From assembly GCF_900095205.1 (NCBI RefSeq), contig NZ_LT606951.1, positions 1,662,263 through 1,726,262 of the forward strand: DNA of 64,000 nucleotides, in the 5' to 3' direction. The notes below the pieces were generated by a model. That model did no database searches. It had not been told where the DNA came from and was given only the letters and a program-made list of their open reading frames with translations. Numbering within the stretch: the first letter of the stretch is position 1; every line of letters begins with the position of its first letter. Source of the DNA: Polynucleobacter necessarius (GTDB lineage Bacteria > Pseudomonadota > Gammaproteobacteria > Burkholderiales > Burkholderiaceae). Shown here in pieces: positions 41,236 to 51,749 of this stretch. A program made the position numbers and the translations under genes.

Positions 41236-41748
41236 ATGTCTAACACCACTAATGATTTTGTAGGCGTTCTTGAAGCAGACCTCAATGGTCAGGATCTACG
41301 CATTGGTATCGTACAAGCCCGCTTTAATGAAGATCATTGTGTCGCATTAACGAATTCTTGTATTAACGAACTTATCTCTCTTGGAGTTTTGCAAGCTGAT
41401 ATCAAGCTGGTTACGGTTCCAGGGGCACTAGAGATTCCTTTTGCACTCCAAAAGCTAGCAGAAACTGGTGAGTTTGATGGCTTGATTGCTCTTGGGGCGG
41501 TGATTCGCGGTGAAACCTATCACTTCGAATTAGTCTTCAACGAGTCTGCAGCCGGCATTACTCGCATCTCGATTGATTCGGGATTGCCAATTGCCAATGG
41601 AGTGTTGACTTGCGACACTGATGAGCAGGCTCATGCGCGCGTTCAAGTAAAAGGCGCTGAATGTGCTCAAGCTGTAGTCGAGATGGCGAATCTTGCTCTG
41701 GCATTAACCCCTAATATCGATATTGAAATCAACTCGAGTGAAGAATAA
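41236..41748 (+). CDS. ribH: 6,7-dimethyl-8-ribityllumazine synthase
   Basis: A 170-residue enzyme: [60 protein letters not shown] and [15 protein letters not shown]. The catalytic His lies in the GETYHFE loop. It condenses the RibB and RibD-route products to lumazine. Normally ribH is followed directly by nusB in relatives; here a decayed sugar cluster is inserted and the last 55 bases recur before nusB. Confidence 0.95.
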   Translation: MSNTTNDFVGVLEADLNGQDLRIGIVQARFNEDHCVALTNSCINELISLGVLQADIKLVTVPGALEIPFALQKLAETGEFDGLIALGAVIRGETYHFELVFNESAAGITRISIDSGLPIANGVLTCDTDEQAHARVQVKGAECAQAVVEMANLALALTPNIDIEINSSEE

Positions 41749-41755
41749 ATTGCAT
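41701..41755 (+). repeat. Left copy of ribH-end direct repeat
   Basis: These 55 bases (end of the ribH reading frame plus AAATTGCAT) recur at 48287-48341 with 48 identical positions. Coding meaning: [14 protein letters not shown] here and LTPHNYIEINLSEE in the right copy. Confidence 0.93.
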
Positions 41756-42054
41756 TTTTATCCCTAGTTAGAGCCTTCTCGCTTCCAGCGGGACTTGCTT
41801 TAGGGTGTATTGCTGATGTTTTTAACAAGATAAGAATCGGAATCAGTAGTCACTAGGCTTTATCTGAGCATATATTAGGAATACATTGCACCCTCTCGCA
41901 ATTTTCCTAGACAAATTTCCTATTATTTGAAATATGTTTAATTAACCCAAACCCGATAAATAAATCTAGTAAATAAAAGGGTTTGAAGAAAATTAATGGT
42001 AGCTATTCGAATAGAATACTTCCATTAGCGTTTAACGGAATATTTAATCAAAAA

Positions 42055-42834
42055 ATGAAGGCCGTCATGCTTGCTGGTGGTTTGGGTACTCGAATTTCTG
42101 AGGAAACTCATCTGAAGCCAAAACCAATGATAGAAATTGGTGATGCCTATTCTTTGGCACATTATGAAGCTCTATTCTGGTCACGGAGTGAATGATTTCA
42201 TTATTTGCTGTGGTTATCGTGGATATGTCATTAAAGAATATTTTGCTAATTACTTTTTGCACATGTCCGACGTGACGTTTGATATGAGCGCAAATACGAT
42301 GGAGGTTCATCAAAAGAAAGCTGAACCTTGGCGCGTAACACTAGTTGATACTGGTGAGAGCACTATGACTGGTGGTCGATTGAAGCGTGTATCTGAGTTT
42401 ATTAAAGATGAAGAAGCATTTTGTTTTACTTATGGGGATGGGTTTAAGTGATATCGATATTGCAGAATCCATCCGCTTTCATCGTGAGCACGGCAAGCTT
42501 GCAACTGTAACAGCAGTCGCACCCCAGGACGCTATGGCGCATTGGATTGTGAAGGTAGCAAGGTCTTAGGCTTTGTTGAAAAACCTAAGGGTGATGGTGC
42601 GGTAATTAATAGTGGCTTTTTCGTGCTTTCTCCCAAATGTTTAGACTTAATCGATAGCGATCAAACCAGTTGGGAGTCTTCCCCTTTAATTGAGCTTGCT
42701 TCCAAGGGGCAGTTAATGGCGTTTGAGCATCATGGTTTCTGGCAACCCATGGACACACCCCCCTGCTGCGCAATAAAAATCGTCTTGAGGAGCTTTGGTT
42801 GTCGGGCGAAGCGCCTTGGAAAAGCTGGAAATGA
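42055..42834 (+). pseudogene. rfbF: Glucose-1-phosphate cytidylyltransferase, several frameshifts
   Basis: MKAVMLAGGLGTRISEETHL and KPKPMIEIG give the nucleotidyltransferase loop. After that the frame changes to [21 protein letters not shown] (RfbF core), again near 42441 (extra G before the expected [20 protein letters not shown]), again near 42528 (one C missing, expected APPGRYGALD), and again near 42762. The pieces cover the normal 260 residues ending LSGEAPWKSWK. It would activate glucose as CDP-glucose. The TGA overlaps the rfbG ATG. Confidence 0.9.
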
Positions 42835-43913
42835 GCCTGGCAGGAAGTGCTAACCCCAATTTTTGGGCTAATAAGCGCGTTTTATTGACAGGACATACCG
42901 GCTTTAAAGGGGCGTGGTTAGCGCTAATGCTGTTGCGCATGGGGGCCAAAGGCTACAGGAATTAGCTTACCGCCTAATAGCGCCCCCAATCTTTTTTCAC
43001 TTGCAAAAATTGATCAATGCATTAAAAGCCATTTCATCGATATTCGCGATGCGAAGGCATTAGCGAAAGTCGTTGATCAGGTTAAGCCAGAAATTGTTTT
43101 TCATTTAACTGCGCAAGCTTTGGTTAGAGCGGGCTACAAAGACCCCTTCACTACTTTTGAGACAAACATCATCGGTACTGCAAATGTGATGGATGCATTG
43201 CGGGGAAAAGATTTTGCGCGAGTAGTTGTGGCAATCACTACGGATAAGGTTTATAAAAATTTAGAGCATCATCACCCGTATCGTGAGACTGATGCCCTGG
43301 GTGGACATGATCCTTATAGTTATAGTGCCAGCAAGGCTGGAAGTGAAATTATCATTTCTTCCTATCGTGATTCCTATTTAAGTCAACAGGGAGTTGCGGT
43401 AGTCTCAGCTCGTGCAGGGAACGTTATTGGTGGTGGTGATTGGTCCGATGATCGACTCATTCCAGATGCGGTACGCGCCTGGAATACTGGCGCCGTGCTT
43501 GAGATTCGTAGGCCTATGGCGATTCGTCCTTGGCAACATGTTCTTGAGCCTTTGAATGCTTATCTGGTTTTGGCGGAAAAGCTCCATGTAGATCCCTCTT
43601 TGGCGGGTGCTTATAACATTGGGCCTCAAACTCATGAGGCTGCTACCGTCCAAGAGGTCACTGAATTGGCAAAATAATGCTATGGTCAAGGAACTGTCTC
43701 GTATGGTGAAGGCGATGAGGGGCCGCATGAGGCTGATATTTTAACTTTAGAGATTGCCAAGGCTATGGATTTGTTAGGAGTGACTCCACGTTGGAATTTG
43801 CTGGCCACTATTGAACACACAATGAATTGGTATCAAAAACACAAGGAGGTGTAAATGCAGCTAATTTGTGTGAAGAGGATATTGAAAAATTTAATAAAGC
43901 TTTATTAGCTTAA
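42831..43913 (+). pseudogene. rfbG: CDP-glucose 4,6-dehydratase, frameshifts and a stop
   Basis: The start reads NKRVLLTGHTGFKGAWLALM, the SDR loop typical of RfbG. An extra base near 42950 shifts the frame; the core then reads HLTAQALVRAGYKDPFTTFE, ITTDKVYKN and DPYSYSASKAGSEIII (Tyr-x-x-x-Lys). A TAA at 43675-43677 interrupts, after which YGQGTVSYGEGDEGPHEADI continues in frame. A last shift near 43845 leads to the probable native end EEDIEKFNKALLA at 43913. It would make CDP-4-keto-6-deoxyglucose. Confidence 0.9.
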
Positions 43914-43918
43914 CGCCC

Positions 43919-44476
43919 ATGAGTCAATTTTCTGTTATCGATACATCTATTGCAGGACTACATGTCGTAGAGCGAAGAATGATTGGGGATAGCAGAGGAT
44001 TCTTGTCCCGCATTTTTGTGCTGAGCAGCTGAATCAATTTGGTTGGCATAAACAAGTCAATCAAATTAATCAAACATTAACTAAAAAAAGAGGCGCCGTA
44101 CGGGGGGTGCATTTTCAGCGCTCTCCATATACAGAAATGAAGTTGGTATCGTGCTTACAGGACAAAATTTTAGACGTGGCAGTGGATCTACGTAAAAATT
44201 TCCCTACATTTTTGCAGTGGTACGCCCAAGAGCTCTCTGCAGAAAACTGTCGCGCTTTGCTTATTCCAGAGGGTTTTGCGCATGGCTTTCAAACGCTTTC
44301 AGATGATTGCGAATTACTGTATTTGCATTCAGCGCCTTACAAAAGTGATGCGGAGGGAGGGTTGGCGACCAACCGATCCTATGTTAAACATCAATTGGCC
44401 ATTAGAGATTTCCGAAATATCGCAAAAAGATAGCATGCATCCCTTGTTGACTCCAGAATTTAAAGGGATTGAATAA
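43919..44476 (+). pseudogene. dTDP-4-dehydrorhamnose 3,5-epimerase-like protein, broken
   Basis: Starts GLHVVERRMIGDSRGFLSRI, then one T is missing near 44012 (expected FCAEQLNQF), giving an early stop. The next frame contains the RmlC-like core RGAVRGVHFQRSPYTEMKLV, KILDVAVDLRKN and PEGFAHGFQTLSDDCELLY. One extra G near 44365 shifts it again before RPTDPMLNINWPLEI. In this cluster it would act on a CDP-keto sugar. Distinct from the intact rfbC near 54.6 kb. Confidence 0.85.
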
Positions 44477-45706
44477 TGAAGTGCCGTCACTGTTTAACAG
44501 AGTTGACTCATAACTTTTTAGATCTTGGCTTTACGCCACCGTCTAATGCCTATCTAACGCAGGATGATTTAAGCAAAGCCAGAAAAACATTATCCGCTGA
44601 AGGTAATGGTTTGTAATCACTGTTGGCTGGTGCAGACAGAGGACTATGCACAAGCAGATGAGTTGTTTGATTCTGAGTACGCCTATTTTTCCAGTACCTC
44701 AAATTAGCTGGTTGGAGCACGCCAGGCTTTATGCTGAAAAGATGGTTGCTGAGCTTGGATTAAATGATAGTAGCCATGTCATTGAGTTGGCCTCAAACGA
44801 CGGTTACTTGCTTAAGAATTTTCTTACAAAGCAGATCCCGTGCCTTGGGATTGAGCCCACAGCGAGCTACTGCTAAAGCAGCAGAATCATTGGGAATTTC
44901 TGTACTGCAGGAGTTTTTTGGTGAGCAACTGGGCGAACGTTTAAAGCGAGATGGATTGCAAGCGGACTTAATTGCTGGCAATAATGTTTATGCACATGTA
45001 CCAGATATTAATGACTTTACGCGGGGGGTTGAGGGCGGCATTAAAGCCCGGCGGCACAATCACTTTAGAATTTCCGCATCTCATGCGTTTAATCGAATTC
45101 AATCAATTCGATACTATTTACCATGAGCATTTTTCTCATCTGTCTTTATATACGGTTTCACAGATTTTTAAGTCTGTAGGTTTAAGAATTTGGAACGTAG
45201 AAGAGTTGCCAACTCATGGCGATAGCCTTCGTATTTATGGCTGTCATCAGGAAGACCAGCGACAGACGCTACCTGCAGTACAAGCAATTCTTGACCAAGA
45301 AAAAGAGCGTGGCTTGCAGGATTTGAATACTTATCAACAATTTCAAAAAAAGGCAGATCTCATTAAGAATGATTTCCCGGAGTTCTTAATTGAGCAAAAG
45401 AAATTAGGAAAGGTGGTCGCCGCCGCCTATGGTGCTGCAGCTAAGGGTAATACGCTGATGAATTATGCAGGTGTAAAGCCAGATTTATTGCCATTTGTTT
45501 GTGATGCTGCTTTAGCTAAGCAAAATAAATTCATACCGGGCAGCCACATTCCCATCCTTGCCCCCAAAGCCCTTGCCGAGCGAAAGCCTGATTTTGTTGT
45601 CATTCTTCCTTGGAACATTGCTGAGGAAGTGATGAAGCAGAACGCTGATTTAGTAGCGACTGGCACTAAGTTCGTAAAAGCAATACCTCTCTTGACTGTT
45701 CTATGA
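44476..45706 (+). pseudogene. SAM-dependent C-methyltransferase for NDP-sugars, several frameshifts
   Basis: Begins MKCRHCLTELTHNFLDLGFT, the N-terminal zinc-binding Cys-x-x-Cys domain of the Methyltransf_13/14 sugar C-methyltransferases; a second Cys pair (CNHC) follows in another frame. The SAM site appears as IELASNDGYLLKNF, and the C-terminal domain as VVAAAYGAAAKGNTLMNYAG. At least three frameshifts (before 44650, near 44700 and 44865, and near 45030) break it; from 45030 to the stop it is open. Start overlaps the epimerase stop (TAATG), end overlaps the next ATG (ATGA). Confidence 0.87.
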
Positions 45707-46530
45707 GTGAACTGGTCTTATTAACCGGTGCTACTGGCTTTGTGGGAGCCCAGGCCCTGAACTCGCTGAATCGAGCTGGAAAGCGGGGTGCGCTTAGTAG
45801 TGCGTAGTGGCAGTGAAACTCAATTTTCTCAGTATCAATGTGTTGAATCGATTGTTAGTTCAATTAATATCTTTGCTGAGAATGAGCAGTGGTGGGAAAA
45901 GCGTGTGAAGGCGTTGATACCGTTGTTCATGTTGCTTGGTATACAAATCCTAGTGATTATTTACTCTCCCCCAGAAATCAAGATTGTCTAAAAGGCACTC
46001 TCGCTCTGGCCAAAGGAGCTGCGCAAGTAAAAATCCGTAGGTTTATTGGGGTTGGCACTTGCTTTGAATATAAATTGACCGGTGGTTACCTCTCTATTCA
46101 GACTCCCTTGAATCCTTTGACGCCATACGCATCTTGTAAAGCGGCAGCTTTTAGTGCGCTTACAAACCATTTTTCATCAGAAGGAATAGAGTTTGCATGG
46201 TGTCGTTTGTTTTATCTTTATGGCGATGGTAAAAATCCAAAAAGATTAGTGCCTTATATCCGAAGCAAGCTCCAGTTAGGTAAGGTTGCAGAGTTGACCT
46301 CAGGAATGCAAATCAGAGACTATTTGAATGTAGCCTCTGCCGGAGAAATGATTGTCCAATCCGCGCTTGATAAAACATTAGGCCCAATTAATATATGTTC
46401 GGGCAAGCCAATTACGGTAAGAGAATTAGCTGAAACTATTGCAGATGAGTATGGCGCCCGTCAATTACTGAAGTTTGGCGCGAGGCCTGATAATCTCATT
46501 GATCCACCCTGTGTTGTGGGGGTTAAGTAA
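45703..46530 (+). pseudogene. NAD-dependent epimerase/reductase (SDR), frameshifted
   Basis: The SDR start SELVLLTGATGFVGAQAL is in one frame and ends at a TAG near 45805 after a one-base shift; RLVVRSGSETQFSQYQ follows, and another shift near 45895 leads to VDTVVHVAWYTNPSDYLLSP, IGVGTCFEY and the Tyr-x-x-x-Lys-type TPYASCKAAAF. The last part has ICSGKPITVRELAETIADEY. It would probably be the final keto-sugar reductase of the CDP-sugar route. A 110-base gap follows before the next gene. Confidence 0.83.
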
Positions 46531-46643
46531 TGTGTCTTGTTAGATATAAATCTTGACAGGCAAATATAGAGTTATTGATGTTGAATTCTAAGTTTTAAAT
46601 TGGCCCGGTACCCAGAATTTCTTGAATTAAATTGGAGTTAATC

Positions 46644-47413
46644 ATGACTGATTTCCGCAAGGAAGTGGCGATGCGCATAGATGCGGTTGCTACTGATACT
46701 GAATTAAATAATGCGGCTAAAGAGTTTCTATTAGCGAGTTTTGCAAAAAAATATTCCTATAATTTTCTTGGCAAGATCGTCCGATCATTCAGTATCCCCA
46801 AGATATGGTGGCTATGCAGGAAATTATTTGGAGCGTGCAGCCAGATTTAATTATTGAGACTGGCATTGCTCACGGTGGCTCGCTGATCTTTAGCGCCTCA
46901 ATGTTGGCTTTGCTTGATATGATCGATGCCATCCAAACTGGTGAGACTATTAATCTAAAGATTTCTCAGCGCAAAGTATTGGGGTTAGATATTGATATCC
47001 GTCCCCACAACTTAGCTGCAATACAAGCGCATCCCATGTCATCCCGTATTGAAATGATTCAAGGATCTAGTATTGATCCTGCAATAGTGGATCAGGTGAG
47101 GTCGATCGCTAAAGGTTATAAAAAAGTATTGGTGTGCTTAGATAGCAACCATACGCATGACCATGTCTTGGCTGAGTTAGAGGCATATGCGCCACTTACT
47201 AGCGTAGGAAGTTATTGCGTAGTATTTGATACTCTTGTTGAAGATCTGACCGATGATTTATGTATGGATCGACCTTGGGGTCCTGGCGATAATCCGAAAA
47301 CTGCTGTTTGGGAATATCTCAAAACCCATTCTGAATTTGAAATTGATAAATCCATTCAAAATAAGTTGCTAGTAACAGTTGCTTCAGATGGATATTTGAA
47401 GTGGGTGAAGTGA
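46644..47413 (+). pseudogene. CmcI/cephalosporin-hydroxylase family methyltransferase, frameshifted
   Basis: After MTDFRKEVAMRIDAVA the frame reaches KYSYNF and then loses register, apparently by one missing T near 46765; the continuation MVAMQEIIWSVQPDLIIETG, AHGGSLIFSASMLAL, KVLVCLDSNHTHDHVLAELE and VFDTLVEDL is the CmcI-like SAM-dependent fold. Members occur in O-antigen clusters as probable sugar methyltransferases. From 46805 to the stop it is uninterrupted. Confidence 0.83.
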
Positions 47414-47484
47414 TTACACGTCTTTTTTAGATCAACTGAAATTTTTTAACTACATAAAACACGTTGTAAAAGGCGCTAACACCT

Positions 47485-48097
47485 ATGGCTGATGTAACAG
47501 TAATTATTCCCGTGAGAAATGATCGAGATTACGTCACGTTTGCTATAGATTCAGTTCTCAAACAAACCTATCAAAGTATTAGATTGATTGTTAGTGATAA
47601 TGGGTCTACCGATGGTACCGTAGAAATTTTACGTAATCTGCAGACTGATAATAAGTTTGAAATATTTCTTCAGGATGGCTCGCTATCCATGTTTGAGTAT
47701 TTTAATTTATGTATAGATTACGTTGATAGTCCTTACTATATGTTGCTATGTCACGATGATCTTATTGGCAATCGTGATGCCATTTCTGAAGCCATGGATG
47801 TTGTGAAGCAGTACCCGAAGGTGTCAGCTATTTACTCAAATATGCTGTATGTAGATGAGGTTGGGGAAATTATTGCCAAGAAAAAATTTTTCCAATCAGG
47901 TTTATTTAATGGTCATGAGGTTGCCGTGTTATGGGCTGGACCTCTTTAGCTTGTCTAATACTATTTATTGGGGGTTGCCAGCTATTAGTCTTAGGGGCAA
48001 TCGGCGAATATCTAGGCCGCACTTATATTTTCATATCAATGGTAAGCCTCAATATACGGTCAAAGAAACTCTAAATGAGCCTAAAAATAAGGATTAA
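47485..48097 (+). pseudogene. Chimeric remnant: family 2 glycosyltransferase joined to the tail of a GtrB-like transferase
   Basis: Residues 1-150 form a GT2 N-terminus: VTVIIPVRNDRDYVTFAIDS, LIVSDNGSTDG, CHDDLIGNRDA. At about 47930 the sequence changes to GWTSLACLILFIGGCQLLVL and GAIGEYLGRTY, the membrane tail of a polyprenyl-phosphate glycosyltransferase (GtrB/DPM1 type), out of frame; a further shift precedes the end GKPQYTVKETLNEPKNKD. A deletion fused two different transferases and removed whatever lay between. Confidence 0.75.
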
Positions 48098-48286
48098 GAC
48101 TCTTGCTCAAGCTTACTTTAATTTTTTTACCATTTTTGTTTATCTATAGAATTGAGTTTTAGACACTTATACGCACCAAACTGAGACCCTTATCTTCCTA
48201 GAGCCTTTCTTTGTGTCGAACTATAATTGCAACTTACATGGGCCCTTTTCGTTTAGAGTTTTGATCAATAAAAGTAGTGTCGCCTA

Positions 48287-48341
48287 GCGCTAACCCCTCA
48301 TAACTACATTGAAATCAACTTGAGTGAAGAATAAATTGCAT
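48287..48341 (+). repeat. Right copy of ribH-end direct repeat
   Basis: Matches 41701-41755 at 48 of 55 positions and ends inside the nusB start codon region (ATG at 48340). It has no ribH body in front of it, so it is a fragment. It keeps a full ribH-like reading LTPHNYIEINLSEE and stop. Confidence 0.93.
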
Positions 48342-48849
48342 GTCTACATCTAGCCAGAACCCAACTACCTCACAAGTCGGCAAAGACGCTAAGCCGGCGC
48401 CAAAACGCTCGCTAACCCCACGCCGTCGCGCCCGTGAATATGCACTTCAAGGCGTCTACCAAAGCTTGGTCATGCGACGCGCTGGCAGTATTCCAAATGG
48501 TGCGGCGATTGCCAAACAGCTGGCTGAAGACCCCGCCTTTCGACGTTGTCAGTTAGATCTGTTTCAAGGCATCTTTGATGGTGTATTAGCACGCACAGAT
48601 GAATTAGAGGCCATCATCACCCCTGCTTTAGATCGTCCCATTAATGAACTATCACCAGTAGAGCATGCTGCCTTACTGATTGGAGCTTATGAACTGGCTG
48701 TCGATCTTTCAGTACCTTACAAAGCAGCAATCAATGAGGCAGTAGAACTAGCTAAAACATTTGGCGGTACGGATGGGCATAAGTATGTCAATGGTGTTTT
48801 AGACCTTCTAGCCCAAAAGTTACGTACTGCAGAGACTCAGTCCAGCTAA
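48340..48849 (+). CDS. nusB: Transcription antitermination factor NusB
   Basis: A 169-residue protein: polar N-terminal extension of about 28 residues, then RRRAREYALQGVYQSLVMRR (boxA RNA-binding helix), DRPINELSPVEHAALLIGAY, and VPYKAAINEAVELAKTFGGT near the end. NusB with NusE binds boxA and promotes rRNA antitermination. It probably uses the ribosome site preserved in the repeat before it. Intact, with a strong terminator after it. Confidence 0.95.
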   Translation: MSTSSQNPTTSQVGKDAKPAPKRSLTPRRRAREYALQGVYQSLVMRRAGSIPNGAAIAKQLAEDPAFRRCQLDLFQGIFDGVLARTDELEAIITPALDRPINELSPVEHAALLIGAYELAVDLSVPYKAAINEAVELAKTFGGTDGHKYVNGVLDLLAQKLRTAETQSS

Positions 48850-48876
48850 ATGGCGATTTAATTTCGGTCAAAAGAC

Positions 48877-48912
48877 AAAGCCTCTAAGCCCAAACGCTTC
48901 GAGGCTTTTTTA
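48877..48912 (+). terminator. Intrinsic terminator after nusB
   Basis: AAAGCCTC and GAGGCTTT pair around a smaller AAGC/GCTT stem and a loop, followed by TTTTATT. It lies 28 bases after the nusB stop. Confidence 0.88.
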
Positions 48913-48959
48913 TTCATAGAAGGATAAAATGATTTGCCTCTGTATTAAGGTAAAAAATC

Positions 48960-50435
48960 ATGCATACAGTAGATATTCGTAGTCAATTAAAAGACTCCAC
49001 TCTTTTCAAAGAGGATGCTTTTATTAATGGTCAATGGGTAAAGTCTAAAAATTCATTTCTAGCGACTAATCCCGCAACCGATGATGTCATTGCCTCTGTA
49101 GCAAACCTTGAAGCCCATGATGCTGAATTAGCCATCGCTGCGGCTGAAAAAGCTCTGCCATCTTGGCGTAATAAATTAGCCAAAGAGCGCGCGCAAATTA
49201 TGCGTAAATGGTTTGACCTTATTATTGAAAATACGCAGGATCTAGCGACATTGATGACGCTCGAGCAAGGTAAGCCTCTAGCTGAAGCCGCAGGTGAAGT
49301 GGTCTACGGAGCCTCATTTGTAGAGTGGTTTGCAGAGGAAGCTAAGCGCGTCGAAGGCTCCATTCTTGGAACCACTTGGAGTGATAAGCGACTCATGGTT
49401 TTAAAGCAACCGATTGGGGTCTGTGTAGCCATCACCCCATGGAATTTCCCAGTAGCCATGATCACTCGCAAGATCGCCCGCGCGCTTGCAGCTGGCTGCA
49501 CTATCGTCATTAAGCCTGCTGAACTGACTCCTTTATCAGCCTTGGCCTTGGCTGAACTTGCAAAACGTGCCGGGCATCCCCGATGGGGTGATCAATATTG
49601 TCGCTGCTGATGCAAGCCAATCTATTCTCATTGGTAAAACACTTTGCGCCTCCCCCTCTGTTCGTCATCTATCGTTCACAGGCTCAACAGAAGTTGGTCG
49701 CATTCTCATGGAGCAATGTGCTCCAACCGTCAAAAAACTTGCGTTGGAGCTTGGTGGTCATGCGCCATTTATTGTCTTTGAAGATGCTGACATTGATGCT
49801 GCTGTTACTGGAGCTATGGCGTCTAAATTCAGAAACTCTGGGCAAACTTGTGTTTGCGCAAATCGTTTTTATGTTCACAAAAAGGTACATGATTTATTTG
49901 TAGAAAAATTTGCCAAAGCGCTTTCTATTATTAAAGTGGGAAATGGAATGGAATCTGGGGTATCACTCAAGGACCACTGATTGAGGCTGCAGCGCTTGAA
50001 AAAATAGAAAAGCATGTGGCAAATGCCATCAGCAAAGGTGCAAAATTAATTATTGAAGGCAAGCCAAGCATCCAAGATCAAAACTTTTATGAGCCCACCA
50101 TTTTGGCTCATGTGACTAAGGATATGCTCATTACCTATGAGGAAGCTTTTGGCCCAGTAGCTCCGATCATCCCATTTGAAAGTGATGAAAAAGTCATCAA
50201 ACTAGCAAACAATAGTCAATTTGGCTTGGCATCCTATTTCTACAGCCGCGATATTGGTCGCATCTGGAAGGTGGCTGAAGCCCTTGAATACGGCATGGTT
50301 GGCGTCAATACTGGATTAATTTCTAATGAAGTTGCGCCCTTTGGAGGCGTTAAACAATCGGGTCTTGGACGTGAAGGCGGCGTCTTCGGCATGGATGAGT
50401 ATCTAGAAATGAAATACGTTTGCGTTGGTTTATAA
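48960..50435 (+). pseudogene. gabD: Succinate-semialdehyde dehydrogenase, two frameshifts
   Basis: Aldehyde dehydrogenase of about 490 residues: LFKEDAFINGQWVKSKNSF, WNFPVAMITRKIARALAAGC, LTFTGS-type HLSFTGSTEVGRILMEQCAP, catalytic Cys in SGQTCVCANRFYV, and [27 protein letters not shown]. An extra G near 49572-49574 (expected KRAGIPDGVINIV) and one missing base near 49961 (expected [15 protein letters not shown]) break it into three frames. It would oxidise succinate semialdehyde to succinate. Confidence 0.92.
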
Positions 50436-50464
50436 CAAATCTGGATGTCTTACCAATATATCGC

Positions 50465-51244
50465 TTATTTTTTCTTGTAGAGCAGCTCCCAAACACTATG
50501 ACCAAGCTTGAGACCACGGTTTTCAAACTTGGTTAATGGTCGATAATCTGGCCTCTCTACGTAACCTGCTTGCTCGCAATGAAGCTGTTCAAGTGTGGGC
50601 TTAAATTCATTCGAAAACTCTCCCGGTATTGCAATACCCTCTTTGGTAAAGGTTTCCACTTTTATTAACTCGTTTGAAGAATTTTGCAAAGATGCTTCCG
50701 CATTTAATACCAATAGCATTTGCTCAGCATAGTTATGCCAATCGGTAGCCAAGTGTAGATATGCACCTGGTTTTAACCTAGATACTAAAAGCCTTACAAA
50801 CTCAGACTGAATTAGGCGCCGCTTATGGTGACGTTTCTTATGCCATGGATCTGCAAAATAAATATGAATGCCATCTAACGTATTTGGTGCAAGCATATTT
50901 TCCAAAACCTCCACGGCATCATGTCGAATCACCCTTATATTGCTCAGCTGATTTTCACCAATCAACTTTAGCAAGGCGCCAACACCAGGTAGATGAACCT
51001 CAACTGCCAAAAAATCATCAGCCGTTCTTAATCCAGCAATCTTGGCGGTTGTCTCACCCATACCAAAGCCAATCTCCAAGATCTTAGGTTTATTTGAACC
51101 ATTAAACGCTTCTACTAAATTAAGCGTAGATGCTTCATAGGGAATCATGAACTGAGGGCCTAGATCATCAATAGCTCGTTGTTGCCCCGCAGTGGTTCTA
51201 CCTGCCCTCAAAACAAAAGAGCGGATTCGATCAGTTCTACTCAT
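50465..51244 (-). CDS. trmB: tRNA (guanine-N7-)-methyltransferase
   Basis: A 259-residue class I methyltransferase with [17 protein letters not shown] (SAM site), [20 protein letters not shown] and the C-terminal [20 protein letters not shown]. It makes m7G46 in tRNA. Convergent with the gabD pseudogene. Intact, usual length including a short N-terminal extension. Confidence 0.95.
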   Translation of the reverse strand: MSRTDRIRSFVLRAGRTTAGQQRAIDDLGPQFMIPYEASTLNLVEAFNGSNKPKILEIGFGMGETTAKIAGLRTADDFLAVEVHLPGVGALLKLIGENQLSNIRVIRHDAVEVLENMLAPNTLDGIHIYFADPWHKKRHHKRRLIQSEFVRLLVSRLKPGAYLHLATDWHNYAEQMLLVLNAEASLQNSSNELIKVETFTKEGIAIPGEFSNEFKPTLEQLHCEQAGYVERPDYRPLTKFENRGLKLGHSVWELLYKKK

Positions 51245-51268
51245 ATACAGAAATTAGCTTTAAGAGTG

Positions 51269-51722
51269 CTACTGGGAACATTCCAGCCAGCAGAACGGTA
51301 GGCATAGGCCCACCTCTGCTAGGACTATTGAGAGAGATGTCATAAAGAAAATTAATCCCATCACAAAAGTCCAGATCACATAGGTGGTTTGGAGTGAGCG
51401 AATGGCGCCTGCTTGAAAGAAAAATAACTCAAGAACTGTCAAGAAAATAAAGACGCCGCTCAGCACATCAAAAAAGATCGCTACCGTACAAAGGCGACCA
51501 CGTACCTTTGGCTTCTTCAGCCTCTTTATTCATATGGTCCAAACGCACTGGATCTTTGACTAAACCTTCATCCAAGGCGTGTCGATAAGTTCGCATACGA
51601 TCCACAGATCGAGCTAAACGCCCAGAAATCGCATTAATTAAGGTAGCAACTGCAGTTAGTAAAAAAACAGATGCCAATGCTAACTGAATATTGTTTGTTA
51701 TTGCGTCTATTGATGCATCCAT
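51269..51722 (-). pseudogene. DUF2721 membrane protein, frameshifted
   Basis: The start IDAITNNIQLALASVFLLTA and SVDRMRTYRHALDEG fit DUF2721 proteins of about 150 residues with three helices. After KG the frame is lost, apparently by one extra G near 51490; the next frame gives RGRLCTVAIFFDVLSGVFIF and ends in two helices. The function of the family is unknown. Confidence 0.75.
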
Positions 51723-51749
51723 GGCTATATCCTAAGCTAGTTACTTATA

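Larger units (their letters stand above)
41756..48286 (+). other. Decayed CDP-sugar/glycosyl cluster inserted between ribH and nusB
   Basis: A block of seven consecutive broken sugar-modifying genes, all on the plus strand, bounded by two copies of the ribH end. The left 300 bases (to 42054) and the right 190 bases (48098-48286) hold no gene I can support. No transposase, integrase or tRNA was seen. Gene overlaps (ATGA, TAATG) show it was once a compact operon. The gene set would make a CDP-6-deoxy, C-methylated hexose and attach it to a glycan. Confidence 0.75.

Noticed and set aside
41756..42054. Insertion sequence or integrase at the edge of the ribH-nusB cluster
   Set aside because: No transposase or recombinase motif in any frame and no clear inverted repeat ends.
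48098..48286. Gene remnant or transposon end before the right repeat
   Set aside because: No frame gives recognisable protein and no terminal repeat pair was found.
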